A stretch of 64,000 nucleotides of DNA from Candidatus Bandiella numerosa (GTDB lineage Bacteria; Pseudomonadota; Alphaproteobacteria; Rickettsiales; Midichloriaceae): contig NZ_CP104164.1 of the NCBI RefSeq assembly GCF_029981845.1, forward strand, positions 682,001 to 746,000. The letters are read 5' to 3'. Below, piece after piece: positions 28,819-38,431 of this stretch. The notes below the pieces were generated by a model, which was given only the letters and a program-made list of their open reading frames with translations, ran no database searches and was not told the origin of the DNA. Both the position numbers and the translations under genes were made by a program. Numbering within the stretch: the first letter of the stretch is position 1; each line of letters begins with the position of its first letter.

Positions 28819-28917
28819 ATGAATAAGGAAAATTTAAAATCTCAAATTGATGATAAGTTGATTGGGGTATTCCATATGATGGAATTCACAACATGGTCTA
28901 ATAAGAGGAATGTCTAA
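28819..28917 (+). CDS. Possible 32-residue peptide between dam and rmuC
   Basis: A frame of 32 codons (MNKENLKSQIDDKLIGVF...) begins after GGATGG and overlaps the rmuC start by 8 bp. It has no recognised domain. It could be a chance frame, a leader, or the N-terminal trace of a deleted gene such as the partner endonuclease of the methylase. Confidence 0.2.
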   Translation: MNKENLKSQIDDKLIGVFHMMEFTTWSNKRNV

Positions 28918-30148
28918 TATTATGAACACTGTACTCACAATAGGAATAATATCACTGCTAGTATTAATATTATGTATAGTAACACTTATCTTTATCATAA
29001 TTAATAAAAATACAAAGGGTGCAGAAAATTTAAAGGATCTAATAATAGAGCAGAAATCATCATTAAATCATCTAAATAATTTTTTTGATAAACAGATAAA
29101 TTTTTTACACAATAGTATCTCTAAGCAAGTTGAAAATAATCATTTAAATCAACAAAAACAGTTGGATTCTATGCAAAAGCAGTTGGTGCAGATCGCAGAA
29201 TTGAATGAGAATAAAATAGAAAATATGAGGCGATCAATGGAAGAAAAGGTTAATCAGATGCAAGAAAATAGTCAAAAGAAATTGGATGAAATTAGAGTAA
29301 CTGTTGAAGAAAAGCTTCAATCTACACTTGAAAAGAGGTTGGGAGAATCTTTTAAACTTGTGAGTAATCAACTAGAAATGGTGCATAAAGGTTTAGGAGA
29401 AATGCAACATCTGGCAACAGGTGTCGGAGATTTAAAAAAAGTTTTAACTAATGTTAAAACAAAGGGAATTTGGGGAGAAGTCCAATTAGGGAGTATCCTA
29501 AAACAGATTTTAAGTGAAGAGCAATACACTGTGAATGCAAAAATAGACCCTTTGAGCAACCAAAGAGTGGAGTATGCCTTAAAATTACCCAATAAAGATG
29601 AGGAAAATTCAGAAACTTTGTTGCCTATAGATGCAAAATTGCCGTTGGTAGAATACTATAAGCTAATAGAATTTTATGAAGAGGGGGATAAGCTGAATAT
29701 TGAAAAACAAATAAAAATATTAGAAGCTATTGTTATGAAAGAAGCCAAAGGTATAAATGAAAAATATATTAAACCGCCACATAGCACAGATTTTGCAGTG
29801 ATGTTTCTTCCTGTAGAGGGATTATATGCAGAGGTGGTTAGAATCCCAGGGTTGCTTGAAAAATTACAGCGTGAATATCGTGTTATAGTAACAAGTCCAA
29901 CCACATTAACTGCATTACTTAATAGTGTTCAAATGGGTTTTAAAACTCTAGCTATTGAAAAAAGGTCAAGTGAAGTTTGGAAACTTTTAGATTCGGTTAA
30001 ACATGAATTTTCTAACTTTGTTAGCATCTTAAGTAAAACAAAAGTAAAATTAGATCAGGCCAGCAAAGCTATAGGCGAGGCTGAATATAAGGGTAATGTA
30101 ATAAAGAATAAATTGCAAAATGTTGAAAAATTACCGCTTTCAAAATAA
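28910..30148 (+). CDS. rmuC: DNA recombination protein RmuC
   Basis: Nuclease-related protein that limits inversions at short inverted repeats. 412 residues: N-terminal membrane anchor (about 8-32), a coiled-coil section (about 40-160, QKQLDSMQKQLVQIAELNE), and the RmuC core (about 165-385; TKGIWGEVQLGSILKQIL, LPIDAKLPLVEYY). The core motifs and length fit the family. Followed 14 bp on by the uvrD-type helicase, fitting a DNA-repair pair. Confidence 0.94.
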   Translation: MSNIMNTVLTIGIISLLVLILCIVTLIFIIINKNTKGAENLKDLIIEQKSSLNHLNNFFDKQINFLHNSISKQVENNHLNQQKQLDSMQKQLVQIAELNENKIENMRRSMEEKVNQMQENSQKKLDEIRVTVEEKLQSTLEKRLGESFKLVSNQLEMVHKGLGEMQHLATGVGDLKKVLTNVKTKGIWGEVQLGSILKQILSEEQYTVNAKIDPLSNQRVEYALKLPNKDEENSETLLPIDAKLPLVEYYKLIEFYEEGDKLNIEKQIKILEAIVMKEAKGINEKYIKPPHSTDFAVMFLPVEGLYAEVVRIPGLLEKLQREYRVIVTSPTTLTALLNSVQMGFKTLAIEKRSSEVWKLLDSVKHEFSNFVSILSKTKVKLDQASKAIGEAEYKGNVIKNKLQNVEKLPLSK

Positions 30149-30162
30149 ATAAAAAATTTAAA

Positions 30163-32322
30163 ATGGAAAATTCTAAAGGGGGTTATTTATCGGAATTAAA
30201 CGATAATCAGTTAGAGGCTGTTTCACATATAAATGGCCCTTTGCTAATTTTAGCTGGGGCAGGAACTGGCAAAACAAAAGTTTTAACCTCAAGAATTATA
30301 CATATTTTAAATAATAATATTGCATTTCCATCGCAAATCCTTGCTGTTACATTCACCAACAAGGCGGCTAACGAAATGAAGCAAAGAGTTGATAAATTTT
30401 TAGAAAATGTAACTAGCTCGATGAATATAGGCACTTTTCATTCTATCGCAGCGAAAATTTTAAGGCGTCATGCAGAATTATTAGGTTACACCAGTGGTTT
30501 TACTATCATAAATCAAGACGATCAATTAAGAGTAACTAAGCAATTGATTAAGGATTATAACCTTGATGAAAAAAGCGTTTCTCCAAAGGTTTTGCTTTAT
30601 TATATTAATAGGTTTAAAGACAGGGCAATAATTCCTGAAAATGTATCAGCTAATGAGGCTGAGCACTTTGCTTTAGGCAAGTTAAATAAATTATACACTG
30701 AATATCAAAATAGGTTAAAAAATTTCAATGCTATGGATTTTGGAGATCTACTTTTAAATAACATTCAGCTTTTTAACAATAATTTAGATATATGTTTATA
30801 TTACCAAAATAAATTTAAATATATTTTAGTTGATGAATATCAGGATACTAATATTGCGCAATATTTATGGCTGAGAACCTTATCTCAAAATAACAATAAT
30901 ATTTGCTGTGTTGGGGATGATGATCAATCTATATATGCATGGAGAGGGGCAGAAATTACAAATATTTTAAGATTTGACAAAGATTATCCTAATGCCAAGG
31001 TAGTAAGACTTGAAAAAAACTATCGTTCTACTCAGCATATTTTGAATTTAGCTAGCAAGTTAATTGCTAATAATACAAATAGGCATTCTAAGAATTTATG
31101 GACTGATAGGACAGATGGGGATAAGGTGAAAGTCATAAATTATTATGATGATAAGGAGGAAGCAAGGGCTATTGCAGATGAAATTGATATGCTAGAAAGG
31201 CTAAAAAAAACAACGCTCTCTGATATAGCAATTTTAGTGAGAGCAGGGTATCAAACAAGAAATTTTGAAGAGAGTTTGAATTTTTTGGGAGTTCCATATA
31301 GAATAGTAGGCAGCACCAAATTCTACGATAGATTGGAAATAAAAGATTGCATAGGTTATATAAGACTTCTCGTTAATAAAAATGATAATTTAGCATTTGA
31401 AAGAGTTGTTAACACTCCTAAAAGAGGTGTTGGAAATAGTGCTCTTATGGGCGTTTTAAATGTTGCTAAAGAACAGAATATTTCAATGTTTGATGCTGCA
31501 AAAGGAATAATTGGTGAAAAAAAAGTTAAGGGAAAGGCAATCGAATCGCTCAATCATTTTATTACCTTAATTGAGGAAAGTAATAGCAATTTAGGAGTTG
31601 GTAATCATGCTGGTGTTGTCAAAGTTTTATTGAATAAAGCTGGATACATTGATATGTGGAAAAATGATGATAGGCATGAATCTAGGGAGAGGATCGATAA
31701 TATTAATGAATTAATTAATAGTTTAAGTGAATATGAAAATTTACAAGAATTTTTGGAGTACATAAGCTTGATAAGTGATGCAGACAATGTTGCCGAAGAT
31801 AATAGGGTGAACATTATGACTATTCATGCTGCTAAAGGTTTAGAATTTGATACAGTATTTTTGCCAGGCTGGGAAGAGGGTGTTTTTCCTAGCTCAAAAT
31901 CAATAGAAGAAAAGAAGGAATCAGGGTTAGAAGAAGAAAGAAGATTGGCATATGTGGCAATAACAAGAGCGAAAAGAAATCTCTCAATTTCGTATGCGTG
32001 CTATAGAAGGATATATGGAGATTTTCAGGCTTCAGAGATATCAAGGTTTGTTAATGAACTGCCAAAAGATAGTTATCAACTGGTAAATAACTACTTTAAT
32101 AGTTCATTAGCTTCAGCACAAAAAAACGCAATATCATTTAAAGATGTCAGGAAAGAAAATTACAAACCAGTAAAAAAAGAAAAATTTAGTGTTGGGACAA
32201 AAGTATTGCATATAAAATTTGGCAGGGGAATTGTTTTATCTGCTGAAGGAGATATAAAAGAAATATTTTTTGAAAAAGAGGGAGTGAAGAAGATAATGTC
32301 AGAATTTTTAGAATTAATTTAG
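30163..32322 (+). CDS. uvrD: UvrD/PcrA-type ATP-dependent DNA helicase
   Basis: Superfamily 1A 3'-5' helicase used in repair and replication restart. 719 residues: LNDNQLEAV Q-motif near 13-21, Walker A GAGTGKT near 32-38, Walker B VDEYQDTN near 223-230, GDDDQSIYAWRGA near 251-263, and the later TIHAAKGLEFD and VAITRAKRNL motifs. The C-terminus carries the small beta domain (VGTKVLHIKFGRG) that binds RNA polymerase in PcrA/UvrD. No motif is missing. The stop overlaps the ribosome site of uppS. Confidence 0.95.
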   Translation: MENSKGGYLSELNDNQLEAVSHINGPLLILAGAGTGKTKVLTSRIIHILNNNIAFPSQILAVTFTNKAANEMKQRVDKFLENVTSSMNIGTFHSIAAKILRRHAELLGYTSGFTIINQDDQLRVTKQLIKDYNLDEKSVSPKVLLYYINRFKDRAIIPENVSANEAEHFALGKLNKLYTEYQNRLKNFNAMDFGDLLLNNIQLFNNNLDICLYYQNKFKYILVDEYQDTNIAQYLWLRTLSQNNNNICCVGDDDQSIYAWRGAEITNILRFDKDYPNAKVVRLEKNYRSTQHILNLASKLIANNTNRHSKNLWTDRTDGDKVKVINYYDDKEEARAIADEIDMLERLKKTTLSDIAILVRAGYQTRNFEESLNFLGVPYRIVGSTKFYDRLEIKDCIGYIRLLVNKNDNLAFERVVNTPKRGVGNSALMGVLNVAKEQNISMFDAAKGIIGEKKVKGKAIESLNHFITLIEESNSNLGVGNHAGVVKVLLNKAGYIDMWKNDDRHESRERIDNINELINSLSEYENLQEFLEYISLISDADNVAEDNRVNIMTIHAAKGLEFDTVFLPGWEEGVFPSSKSIEEKKESGLEEERRLAYVAITRAKRNLSISYACYRRIYGDFQASEISRFVNELPKDSYQLVNNYFNSSLASAQKNAISFKDVRKENYKPVKKEKFSVGTKVLHIKFGRGIVLSAEGDIKEIFFEKEGVKKIMSEFLELI

Positions 32323-32330
32323 GTAGTTTG

Positions 32331-33038
32331 ATGATTCAAAGCAATATTAATATGCTTCCACAACACATAGCGATTATTATGGATGGTAATGGTAGGTGGG
32401 CAAGAGAGAAAAATTTACCGAAGATTATAGGTTATCAAAGAGGTATTGAATCTGCTCAAAAAATAATAGAATACTCCAAGGATTTGGGTATTAAATATTT
32501 AACTCTATATGCTTTTTCCCTTGAGAATTGGCAAAGGCCAAAAAATCAAGTTGCAAAGCTGATGAATATGTTTAGAGATTATTTAAAAAATGATATCGAA
32601 AAATTAATTAAAAAGGATATACGGATAATTTTTATTGGTGATCGATTAAAATTGGATGAAGATATTAGGGATTCTATGAAACAGGTTGAAGATAAGTCAT
32701 TGCAAAATAGTTTTTGTGTAATTATTGCGATGAGTTATGGAGCAAGAAATGAGATAACAAGTGCAATTTTAAAATTAGGAGAACAATATGGTAATGAATC
32801 TCTAAATCAAAATAATATTGAAGAATTATTTGAATCTGCTATAAATCCACATGGAATACCAAACCCTGATTTATTAATTAGGACGAGCGGAGAAAAAAGA
32901 CTTAGCAATTTTTTATTATGGCAAATTGCTTATACAGAGCTTTATTTCACAAATAAATATTGGCCAGATTTTGCTAAGCAAGATTTGCTGGATGCCATAG
33001 AAGATTTTAATAAAAGAGAGAGGAAATATGGGAAGTAA
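32331..33038 (+). CDS. uppS: Undecaprenyl diphosphate synthase (isoprenyl transferase)
   Basis: Cis-prenyltransferase making the C55 lipid carrier for peptidoglycan and O-antigen. About 235 residues: the catalytic IAIIMDGNGRWA near 14-25, GYQRGIESAQKII, the YAFSLENWQRP motif near 66-76, and RTSGEKRLSNFLLWQIAYTEL-type signature near 184-204. ATG 32331 is preferred over the TTG before it because AGGT lies 6 bp upstream. First of the uppS-cdsA-dxr run; the frr gene that usually precedes it is not here. Confidence 0.96.
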   Translation: MIQSNINMLPQHIAIIMDGNGRWAREKNLPKIIGYQRGIESAQKIIEYSKDLGIKYLTLYAFSLENWQRPKNQVAKLMNMFRDYLKNDIEKLIKKDIRIIFIGDRLKLDEDIRDSMKQVEDKSLQNSFCVIIAMSYGARNEITSAILKLGEQYGNESLNQNNIEELFESAINPHGIPNPDLLIRTSGEKRLSNFLLWQIAYTELYFTNKYWPDFAKQDLLDAIEDFNKRERKYGK

Positions 33039-33744
33039 AATATTAGGAAATAACTTATTTAAAAGGGTTCTCACAGCTTTAGTGTTAATCCCAATTGTAG
33101 TATATATAGTAATTAAAGGTGGAATTTTTATTGATTTATTTTTAGGGTTAATATTTGTCATTGCAACTTATGAAGTGATTACGATTGTCAATAATGACAA
33201 AAATCTGTCCTTTCTAAACAAGCTGATTTGGATAATACCAATATTAATTTATATAGGGCTATCTATTTATTGTATTAGGTGTGTTATTAATTCTAATTCA
33301 GGAATATCTCCTTTTTTTCTGATACTTACAATTTGGGTGTTTGATACAGCTGCTTATTTTGCAGGTTCCTTAATTGGAGGGGCAAAATTATGTCCTAAAA
33401 TTAGTCCTAAAAAAACTTGGTCTGGTCTTTTTGGTGGAATTGTAATAACTTTCCTTTTTCCTATAACATTTTGTTTATTTTATGAATTAATAAAAAATAA
33501 ATTTACCTTAGATTTTTCTGAATTTGTAAATAGTGAGGGTATTGGTTATTTAATAGCATATGGTTTTGTCGGAATGTTTTCTGGTCTTATCGGGCAGATT
33601 GGAGATTTATTAGAATCCTGGTTTAAAAGAAGATTTGATGTAAAAGATAGTGGTAATATTTTGCCAGGGCATGGAGGTGTTTTAGATAGAATGGATAGTA
33701 TATTTCTTTCAGCATTTTTTTGGTATATTTTAGCTTGCATGTAA
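33028..33744 (+). CDS. cdsA: Phosphatidate cytidylyltransferase
   Basis: Makes CDP-diacylglycerol from phosphatidic acid and CTP, the branch point of phospholipid synthesis. 238 residues with about six membrane spans, and the CDP-alcohol signature toward the C-terminus: SPKKTWSGLFGG near 126-137, GQIGDLLESWFKR near 188-200, and LPGHGGVLDRMDS near 212-224. Overlaps uppS by 11 bp and dxr by one base pair (TAATG), so the three are translationally coupled. Confidence 0.95.
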   Translation: MGSKILGNNLFKRVLTALVLIPIVVYIVIKGGIFIDLFLGLIFVIATYEVITIVNNDKNLSFLNKLIWIIPILIYIGLSIYCIRCVINSNSGISPFFLILTIWVFDTAAYFAGSLIGGAKLCPKISPKKTWSGLFGGIVITFLFPITFCLFYELIKNKFTLDFSEFVNSEGIGYLIAYGFVGMFSGLIGQIGDLLESWFKRRFDVKDSGNILPGHGGVLDRMDSIFLSAFFWYILACM

Positions 33745-34898
33745 TGAAAAAGAAAATTTGTATTTTAGGTTCGACTGGCAGTATTGGATGCAACACATTA
33801 AATTTAATATCACAGCATCAAGATAAATATGAGGTTGAAACTCTAACGGCAAATGAAAATGTTAAGAAGCTGGCTTTGCAGGCTATAGAATTTCGAGCAA
33901 AAAATGTTGTAATTTGCGATGATAGTAAATTCAAAGAGCTGAAGGAGTTACTAAGTGGTTATGATATAAAAATTTTCTCTGGCTATGATGAACTTGTCAA
34001 TTTGGCAGGTCTAAAATATGACATCACAGTTGTTGGAATCAGTGGTATTATTGCATTAAAGCCAATCATGGAAGCAATTGGCAATTCTAAAGTGCTTGGG
34101 CTTGCCAATAAGGAAAGCATAGTTTGCGCAGGAGATTTTATAACTAACAAAGCAAAAAATAGCATTACTAAAATAATTCCCTTAGATTCAGAACATAATG
34201 CTATCTTTCAAGTATTTGAGGAAAAAAACAGGGATAATATAGAAAAAGTGATGCTAACTGCTTCTGGTGGTCCATTTCTTAACAAAAGCATTGATGAACT
34301 TAAAAATATAACTCCAGAAGAAGCAATTAGGCACCCTAAGTGGAAAATGGGAAATAAAATTTCTGTGGATTGTGCCAATATGGTTAACAAAGGTTTAGAA
34401 GTGATTGAAGCCTGCAAACTTTTTAATTTAGATATTGATAAAGTGGATGCAATAATTCATCCAGAATCAATCATTCATGGAATGGTATATTATGCTGATG
34501 GCTCAGTTCTTTCTCAAATGGGATATCATGATATGAGAACACCAATTTCAACGGTGCTTGAATATCCAAAGAGAGTAAGGTTTAACTATAATCATTTGGA
34601 TTTTTCAAAAATTGACTCTATAAGTTTTAAAGAGATTAATCGGGAACGCTTTCCTTTATTTTATCTAGCTAAGGAAGCGTATAGGTTTGGTAATTACGCG
34701 CTTATCGCATTTAATGTTTCAAATGAGATTGCAGTTGAGGCATTCCTTAATAATAGAGTAAGCTTTTTAGAAATTGATAAGATAGTTAAGATAATAATGA
34801 ATCAAACCAAACCAATCAATATATTGAGTCTAGAAGATGTATTGAATTTTACTGATAAAATTAAAGAAGAAACAAAAGCGGTTTTACAAAAATTGTAA
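33744..34898 (+). CDS. dxr: 1-deoxy-D-xylulose 5-phosphate reductoisomerase
   Basis: Second step of the MEP route to isopentenyl diphosphate, NADPH dependent. 384 residues from ATG 33744, which overlaps the cdsA stop; an earlier in-frame ATG at 33720 would add eight residues that do not fit. NADPH-binding ILGSTGSIG near 6-14, LANKESIVCAG near 115-125, the metal-binding PLDSEHNAIFQ near 142-152, and the flexible loop HPKWKMGNKISVD near 195-207. The rseP-bamA genes that commonly follow are replaced here by a convergent glycosyltransferase. Confidence 0.95.
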   Translation: MKKKICILGSTGSIGCNTLNLISQHQDKYEVETLTANENVKKLALQAIEFRAKNVVICDDSKFKELKELLSGYDIKIFSGYDELVNLAGLKYDITVVGISGIIALKPIMEAIGNSKVLGLANKESIVCAGDFITNKAKNSITKIIPLDSEHNAIFQVFEEKNRDNIEKVMLTASGGPFLNKSIDELKNITPEEAIRHPKWKMGNKISVDCANMVNKGLEVIEACKLFNLDIDKVDAIIHPESIIHGMVYYADGSVLSQMGYHDMRTPISTVLEYPKRVRFNYNHLDFSKIDSISFKEINRERFPLFYLAKEAYRFGNYALIAFNVSNEIAVEAFLNNRVSFLEIDKIVKIIMNQTKPINILSLEDVLNFTDKIKEETKAVLQKL

Positions 34899-34938
34899 AA
34901 TTAACTGTAACAATCATTATTCTGGTATTTTTCATCAC

Positions 34939-36108
34939 CTATGCGCCATTTCTATTGGTAGTGTCATTTACTAAATTATTTCCATGATTAGTTTTTTCCC
35001 ATTTATATGGATTTGTAATTAATTGTATCACTGCCAAAGTAGAGGCTATAGTATACAACATGAGATAAAACGGGTATATGAAACAGATTTTTAATAGTGA
35101 TAATTTTTTTTCTTTAAGGGCTACAGTTAAAGGCACCTTGATATAAACGTATAGACATAAAAATAAGCAAATTTTAGAAAGCAAGAGATTAATATATGAT
35201 AAATTACAAAAAAAACTCAATATCAAGGCTATTATAAAAAAAAATTGTGAAAAAGATAATATAAATGTAATTCCCATAAAATAATAAAGGCTGAAAATAT
35301 TGTTGCATGCTTTTGAGTTTTTCAACTTTGGAAATGAAATCTGAGTTTGCACTAAAAAAGTTATAATATGGCCTTTAACCCATCGTGAACGTTGCATTAC
35401 CCAGGATTTTATATCTATTACTGTTTCTTCATATGTGTAACTATCAAGCATTTTAATTTTATAGCCTTTTCTATATAATCTATAGGTTAAATCCGCGTCT
35501 TCTGTAACATTATATTGATCCCAGCCACCAACTTCTCGTAGAGCATTAATTTTAAAATGATTGCTCGTACCTCCCAAAGGTATCGGAATTTTCATATTTG
35601 AAAAATTTGGTAAAATAAAATTAAAATGCATTAAATATTCTAAAGTACACAATTTAGATAATATGTTGGTTGAGTGGTTATAAAATGTAAGCTTTGCTTG
35701 GAGGCAAGAGAGATATATGTCACTACTTGCATTAAAAATTTTTACAGCATCAAGTAGCTGATCCTCTTCTGGTATGTCTTCTGCATCATAGATTACAAGG
35801 AGCTCACCAGTGGCGTGTCTTAATCCAAAATTACAGGCTCTTGCTTTGGTCTTAGGACCTTCATCATGTACAATCAGGACTGAAAAATAATTAGGAATCT
35901 TTTTTATTGATAGTGCTTGCAAAGTTTTATCATCATCGTTTTCCAATAAAAATAATACTTGCAATAAATCTTTTGGATAATTTAAATTCTCAATTGCCTG
36001 AATTAACTGATCCAACATTAGCTCCTCTCTATAAACAGGAAGCAAAATTGTATAGTTTTTTAACAAATTATTATTTTTCACTATTTTTTCTGATACTTTG
36101 AAATGCAA
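34939..36108 (-). CDS. Family 2 glycosyltransferase, main (C-terminal) part
   Basis: Membrane-bound GT2 enzyme of the cellulose-synthase-like class. 389 residues: catalytic domain with LPVYREE near 24-30, the metal/nucleotide site YDAEDIPEEDQ near 113-123, the acceptor-side TEDADLTYRL near 200-209 and the QRSRW motif near 235-239, followed by about four membrane spans. The start lies within the 3' end of the upstream frame at 36071..36436, which carries the two membrane spans expected to precede this domain in a single protein. So this is probably the larger piece of a frameshifted gene. Sugar and acceptor unknown. Confidence 0.8.
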   Translation of the reverse strand: MHFKVSEKIVKNNNLLKNYTILLPVYREELMLDQLIQAIENLNYPKDLLQVLFLLENDDDKTLQALSIKKIPNYFSVLIVHDEGPKTKARACNFGLRHATGELLVIYDAEDIPEEDQLLDAVKIFNASSDIYLSCLQAKLTFYNHSTNILSKLCTLEYLMHFNFILPNFSNMKIPIPLGGTSNHFKINALREVGGWDQYNVTEDADLTYRLYRKGYKIKMLDSYTYEETVIDIKSWVMQRSRWVKGHIITFLVQTQISFPKLKNSKACNNIFSLYYFMGITFILSFSQFFFIIALILSFFCNLSYINLLLSKICLFLCLYVYIKVPLTVALKEKKLSLLKICFIYPFYLMLYTIASTLAVIQLITNPYKWEKTNHGNNLVNDTTNRNGA

Positions 36109-36436
36109 TAATGCTGAATTTTAAAATGATAATCAAATAAAAAAATGACATGAAGATGTTATAAAAATCAAAAAATATAAATAAAACCAAAATCACTAGC
36201 GCTATAAATGTAAAGAATATTTTTTGCGATTTTGAGAGTAGCAATGCTGCACTTAACCTAGTTGTTGAAGATTTATCTATATTAGGAATAGAATTTTCCA
36301 AGTACTTAGGTGAATCTATATTTTTGCCATAATCCAGACAAATTGAATCATTAAGATAATCCATATTTGTATTATTTTTATCAACATTATATTGATATTT
36401 GTCATTTGTTCTTCCCATAAAACATAACATATACAA
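36071..36436 (-). pseudogene. N-terminal membrane part of the same glycosyltransferase, separated by a frameshift
   Basis: 121 codons: a hydrophilic stretch, then STTRLSAALLLSKSQKIFF and two membrane spans (about 68-110). In alphaproteobacterial GT2 proteins of this class, such a segment directly precedes the catalytic domain. It overlaps the next gene by 38 bp in another frame; the run AGAAAAAATAGTGAAAAAT in the overlap (minus strand) is a likely indel site. Alone it would be a small membrane protein of no known family. I read it as one gene with a frameshift; two overlapping genes cannot be excluded. Confidence 0.55.
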
Positions 36437-36811
36437 CTCATTGTTGACATGCTGACACAGCTTTAAGTAAAAAGAAATATTTATTAGTTAGATGTAATCT
36501 AGAGTAGTGAATTTTCCATATATTAATGCATAAACCTTGTAATTGGCTACTTTAAATTGTGCAATTGTGCAAAAATTAGTGATCAGAAGCTTTTATGTAT
36601 ATAGGATTGACTACATGTACCTCATAATATAGAATTCAGCTACATTATTGGCAAATCTTTCTCATAAAAAAGATTTGGTTTAAGATTTAATTTGAGCAGG
36701 TATCTGTAATTATAAAAATAAATTATTTATGCAGAAAGTCTATTTTCAAATTGAATTTTTAAATCATGGATATGCCCTGCGGGTATAATAATTTTATTGA
36801 TAATTTAAAAT
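36437..36811. other. Intergenic region, divergent promoters expected
   Basis: 375 bp between the divergent glycosyltransferase and DAACS genes. It holds a hairpin-like repeat at 36652-36677 and a TATAAT at 36784-36789 before the symporter, but no good -35 partner. I see no RNA gene or coding frame. Confidence 0.4.
36652..36677. repeat. Perfect 9 bp inverted repeat
   Basis: CAAATCTTT and AAAGATTTG flank an 8 bp loop. No T-run follows on either side, so it is more like an operator or a chance hairpin than a terminator. Confidence 0.35.
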
Positions 36812-38104
36812 ATGACAAAGAAAAAATTACTGCATCAACAACTTTATTTTTGGATACTAGTTGCTGTAATTATTGGTGCATTATGTGGTTGTTACGCTCC
36901 TGAATTTGCCGTCAAGTTACAACCTCTTTATTTGGGGTTTATAAAACTAATAAAAGCATTCATTGCTCCTGTGATCTTTTGCTCAATTGTATCTGGTTTT
37001 TTATCAGGTATTAATCATTTTGATGAAAAATCAGGCATAGCTGTATTGGGACTAAAAACGCTGATATATTTTGAGATCATGGCATTTATATCATTATTAT
37101 TGGGGATAGTTGCGGCGGATATATTAAAACCAGGGACTGGATTGAATATTGATCCAAGTATGTTAGAAAGCAGTGCAATTCAACATTTGGTTCCCAATGC
37201 TTCTTCTAAATTTAGCATAGTGGATTTTTTGTTGAATATAATTCCAGAGTCGGTATTTGGAGCTTTTGTTCATAATGATTTTCTACAAGTGCTGTTGATT
37301 GCAATTTTATTTGGAATTTCTCTTCGTGCACTTGGAGCAAAAGCAAAACCGTTAGCTGATGTGATTGTTGTGACAAATCAAGCATTGTTTAAAGTGATAG
37401 GAGTGATAGTTAAGTTGGCTCCAATTGCAGCTTTTAGCTCCATTTCTTTTACCATAGGTAAATATGGCCTAACCGTATTTTCAAACTTATTTGCGTTAAT
37501 TATGGCGCTTTATTTAGCTGCAGCTTTCTTTATATTTGTAATTTTAGGGATGTTATGCTGGGTATACGGGATTAATTACTTGAAATTTCTGAAATATATA
37601 GCTCCTAATATACTTTTGGTATTCAGCGCAAGCTCTTCAGAAGTTGGATTACCCGGCATTATCAAGAAATTAGAGGACCTAGGATGTGCAAAAAAAACAA
37701 CTTCCATCGTGATATCTTCAGGATATTCATTTAATTTAGACGGAACTAATATATATATTACGATTGCTGTATTATTTTTGGCGCAGGCATTTAATATTGA
37801 TTTAAGTTGGTACGATAAATTCATGCTATTTTCCATAGCAATGATCACAAGCAAGGGAGCTGCAGGTGTAACTGGTAGTGGATTTATAACGTTGGCTTCC
37901 ACCCTCACTTTATTTCCAGTAATTCCTTTGTCAGGCTTAGCTTTGATCCTTGCGGTTGATCAATTGGCGTCTGCGTGCCGTGCAGTCACAAATTATATTG
38001 GTAATGCCGTTGCAGTGCTTATTGTGTCTATTTGGAACAAAGAGATCAGTGGAAAAAAAATCAACAGTAGCTTAATGAAATTGCATGACGAAACCATTAT
38101 TTAA
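36812..38104 (+). CDS. Dicarboxylate/amino-acid:cation symporter (DAACS)
   Basis: SDF-family secondary transporter. 430 residues with about eight membrane spans plus re-entrant loops: the serine-rich FSASSSEVGLPG hairpin near 271-282 and the substrate/ion-binding SFNLDGTNIYI near 307-317 and KGAAGVTGSGFI near 350-361, all intact. The glutamate/C4-dicarboxylate transporters GltP and DctA share these. It is a more distant relative of, not a recent duplicate of, the symporter at 23302-24474, which has different motif text and shorter length. ATG start without a clear ribosome site. Confidence 0.92.
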   Translation: MTKKKLLHQQLYFWILVAVIIGALCGCYAPEFAVKLQPLYLGFIKLIKAFIAPVIFCSIVSGFLSGINHFDEKSGIAVLGLKTLIYFEIMAFISLLLGIVAADILKPGTGLNIDPSMLESSAIQHLVPNASSKFSIVDFLLNIIPESVFGAFVHNDFLQVLLIAILFGISLRALGAKAKPLADVIVVTNQALFKVIGVIVKLAPIAAFSSISFTIGKYGLTVFSNLFALIMALYLAAAFFIFVILGMLCWVYGINYLKFLKYIAPNILLVFSASSSEVGLPGIIKKLEDLGCAKKTTSIVISSGYSFNLDGTNIYITIAVLFLAQAFNIDLSWYDKFMLFSIAMITSKGAAGVTGSGFITLASTLTLFPVIPLSGLALILAVDQLASACRAVTNYIGNAVAVLIVSIWNKEISGKKINSSLMKLHDETII

Positions 38105-38431
38105 TACTATTACAAATCTTATGTTGGTTACAATTAAAATAAATACGATAGGCGTAAATATGGTTGATATCAAAACTTATCTAATTCCTCATTTTATGGT
38201 TTTATGCCATATTTTTACATAAATATTTATGGTTCCCTATATAATAATAACACCGTTCCAATAAATATAACAAAGCCAGAAATATAGGTATATATCTATT
38301 GACACTGTGGCTCTTTTAATTAGTAATTGTGAAATGACTATAAATAAGGGGACTATGTTGCATAATTATATTAACAAGTGCACTCAATATAAGTAAGGTT
38401 ATTATGAGTAAAAATTAAGATTACTAAGATA
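38105..38431. other. Intergenic region holding a transporter remnant
   Basis: 327 bp between the DAACS gene and the SDR-DoxX gene. Apart from the minus-strand EamA-like remnant listed separately I find nothing I can support. Confidence 0.4.
38227..38359 (-). pseudogene. Remnant of an EamA/DMT-family transporter (C-terminal end)
   Basis: Read on the minus strand, NIVPLFIVISQLLIKRATVS is followed, after a frame change, by YTYISGFVIFIGTVLLLY and then a stop at 38227-38229. These match the pattern of the last two membrane helices of EamA transporters (VPLFxVI...GxxxIxxGxxLL). Nothing further upstream is intact. It is short, so chance resemblance is possible. Confidence 0.45.

Noticed and set aside
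36437..36811. Possible tRNA or small RNA in the spacer
   Set aside because: No T-loop (GTTCxAxxC) or cloverleaf was found here or in any other gap of the window.
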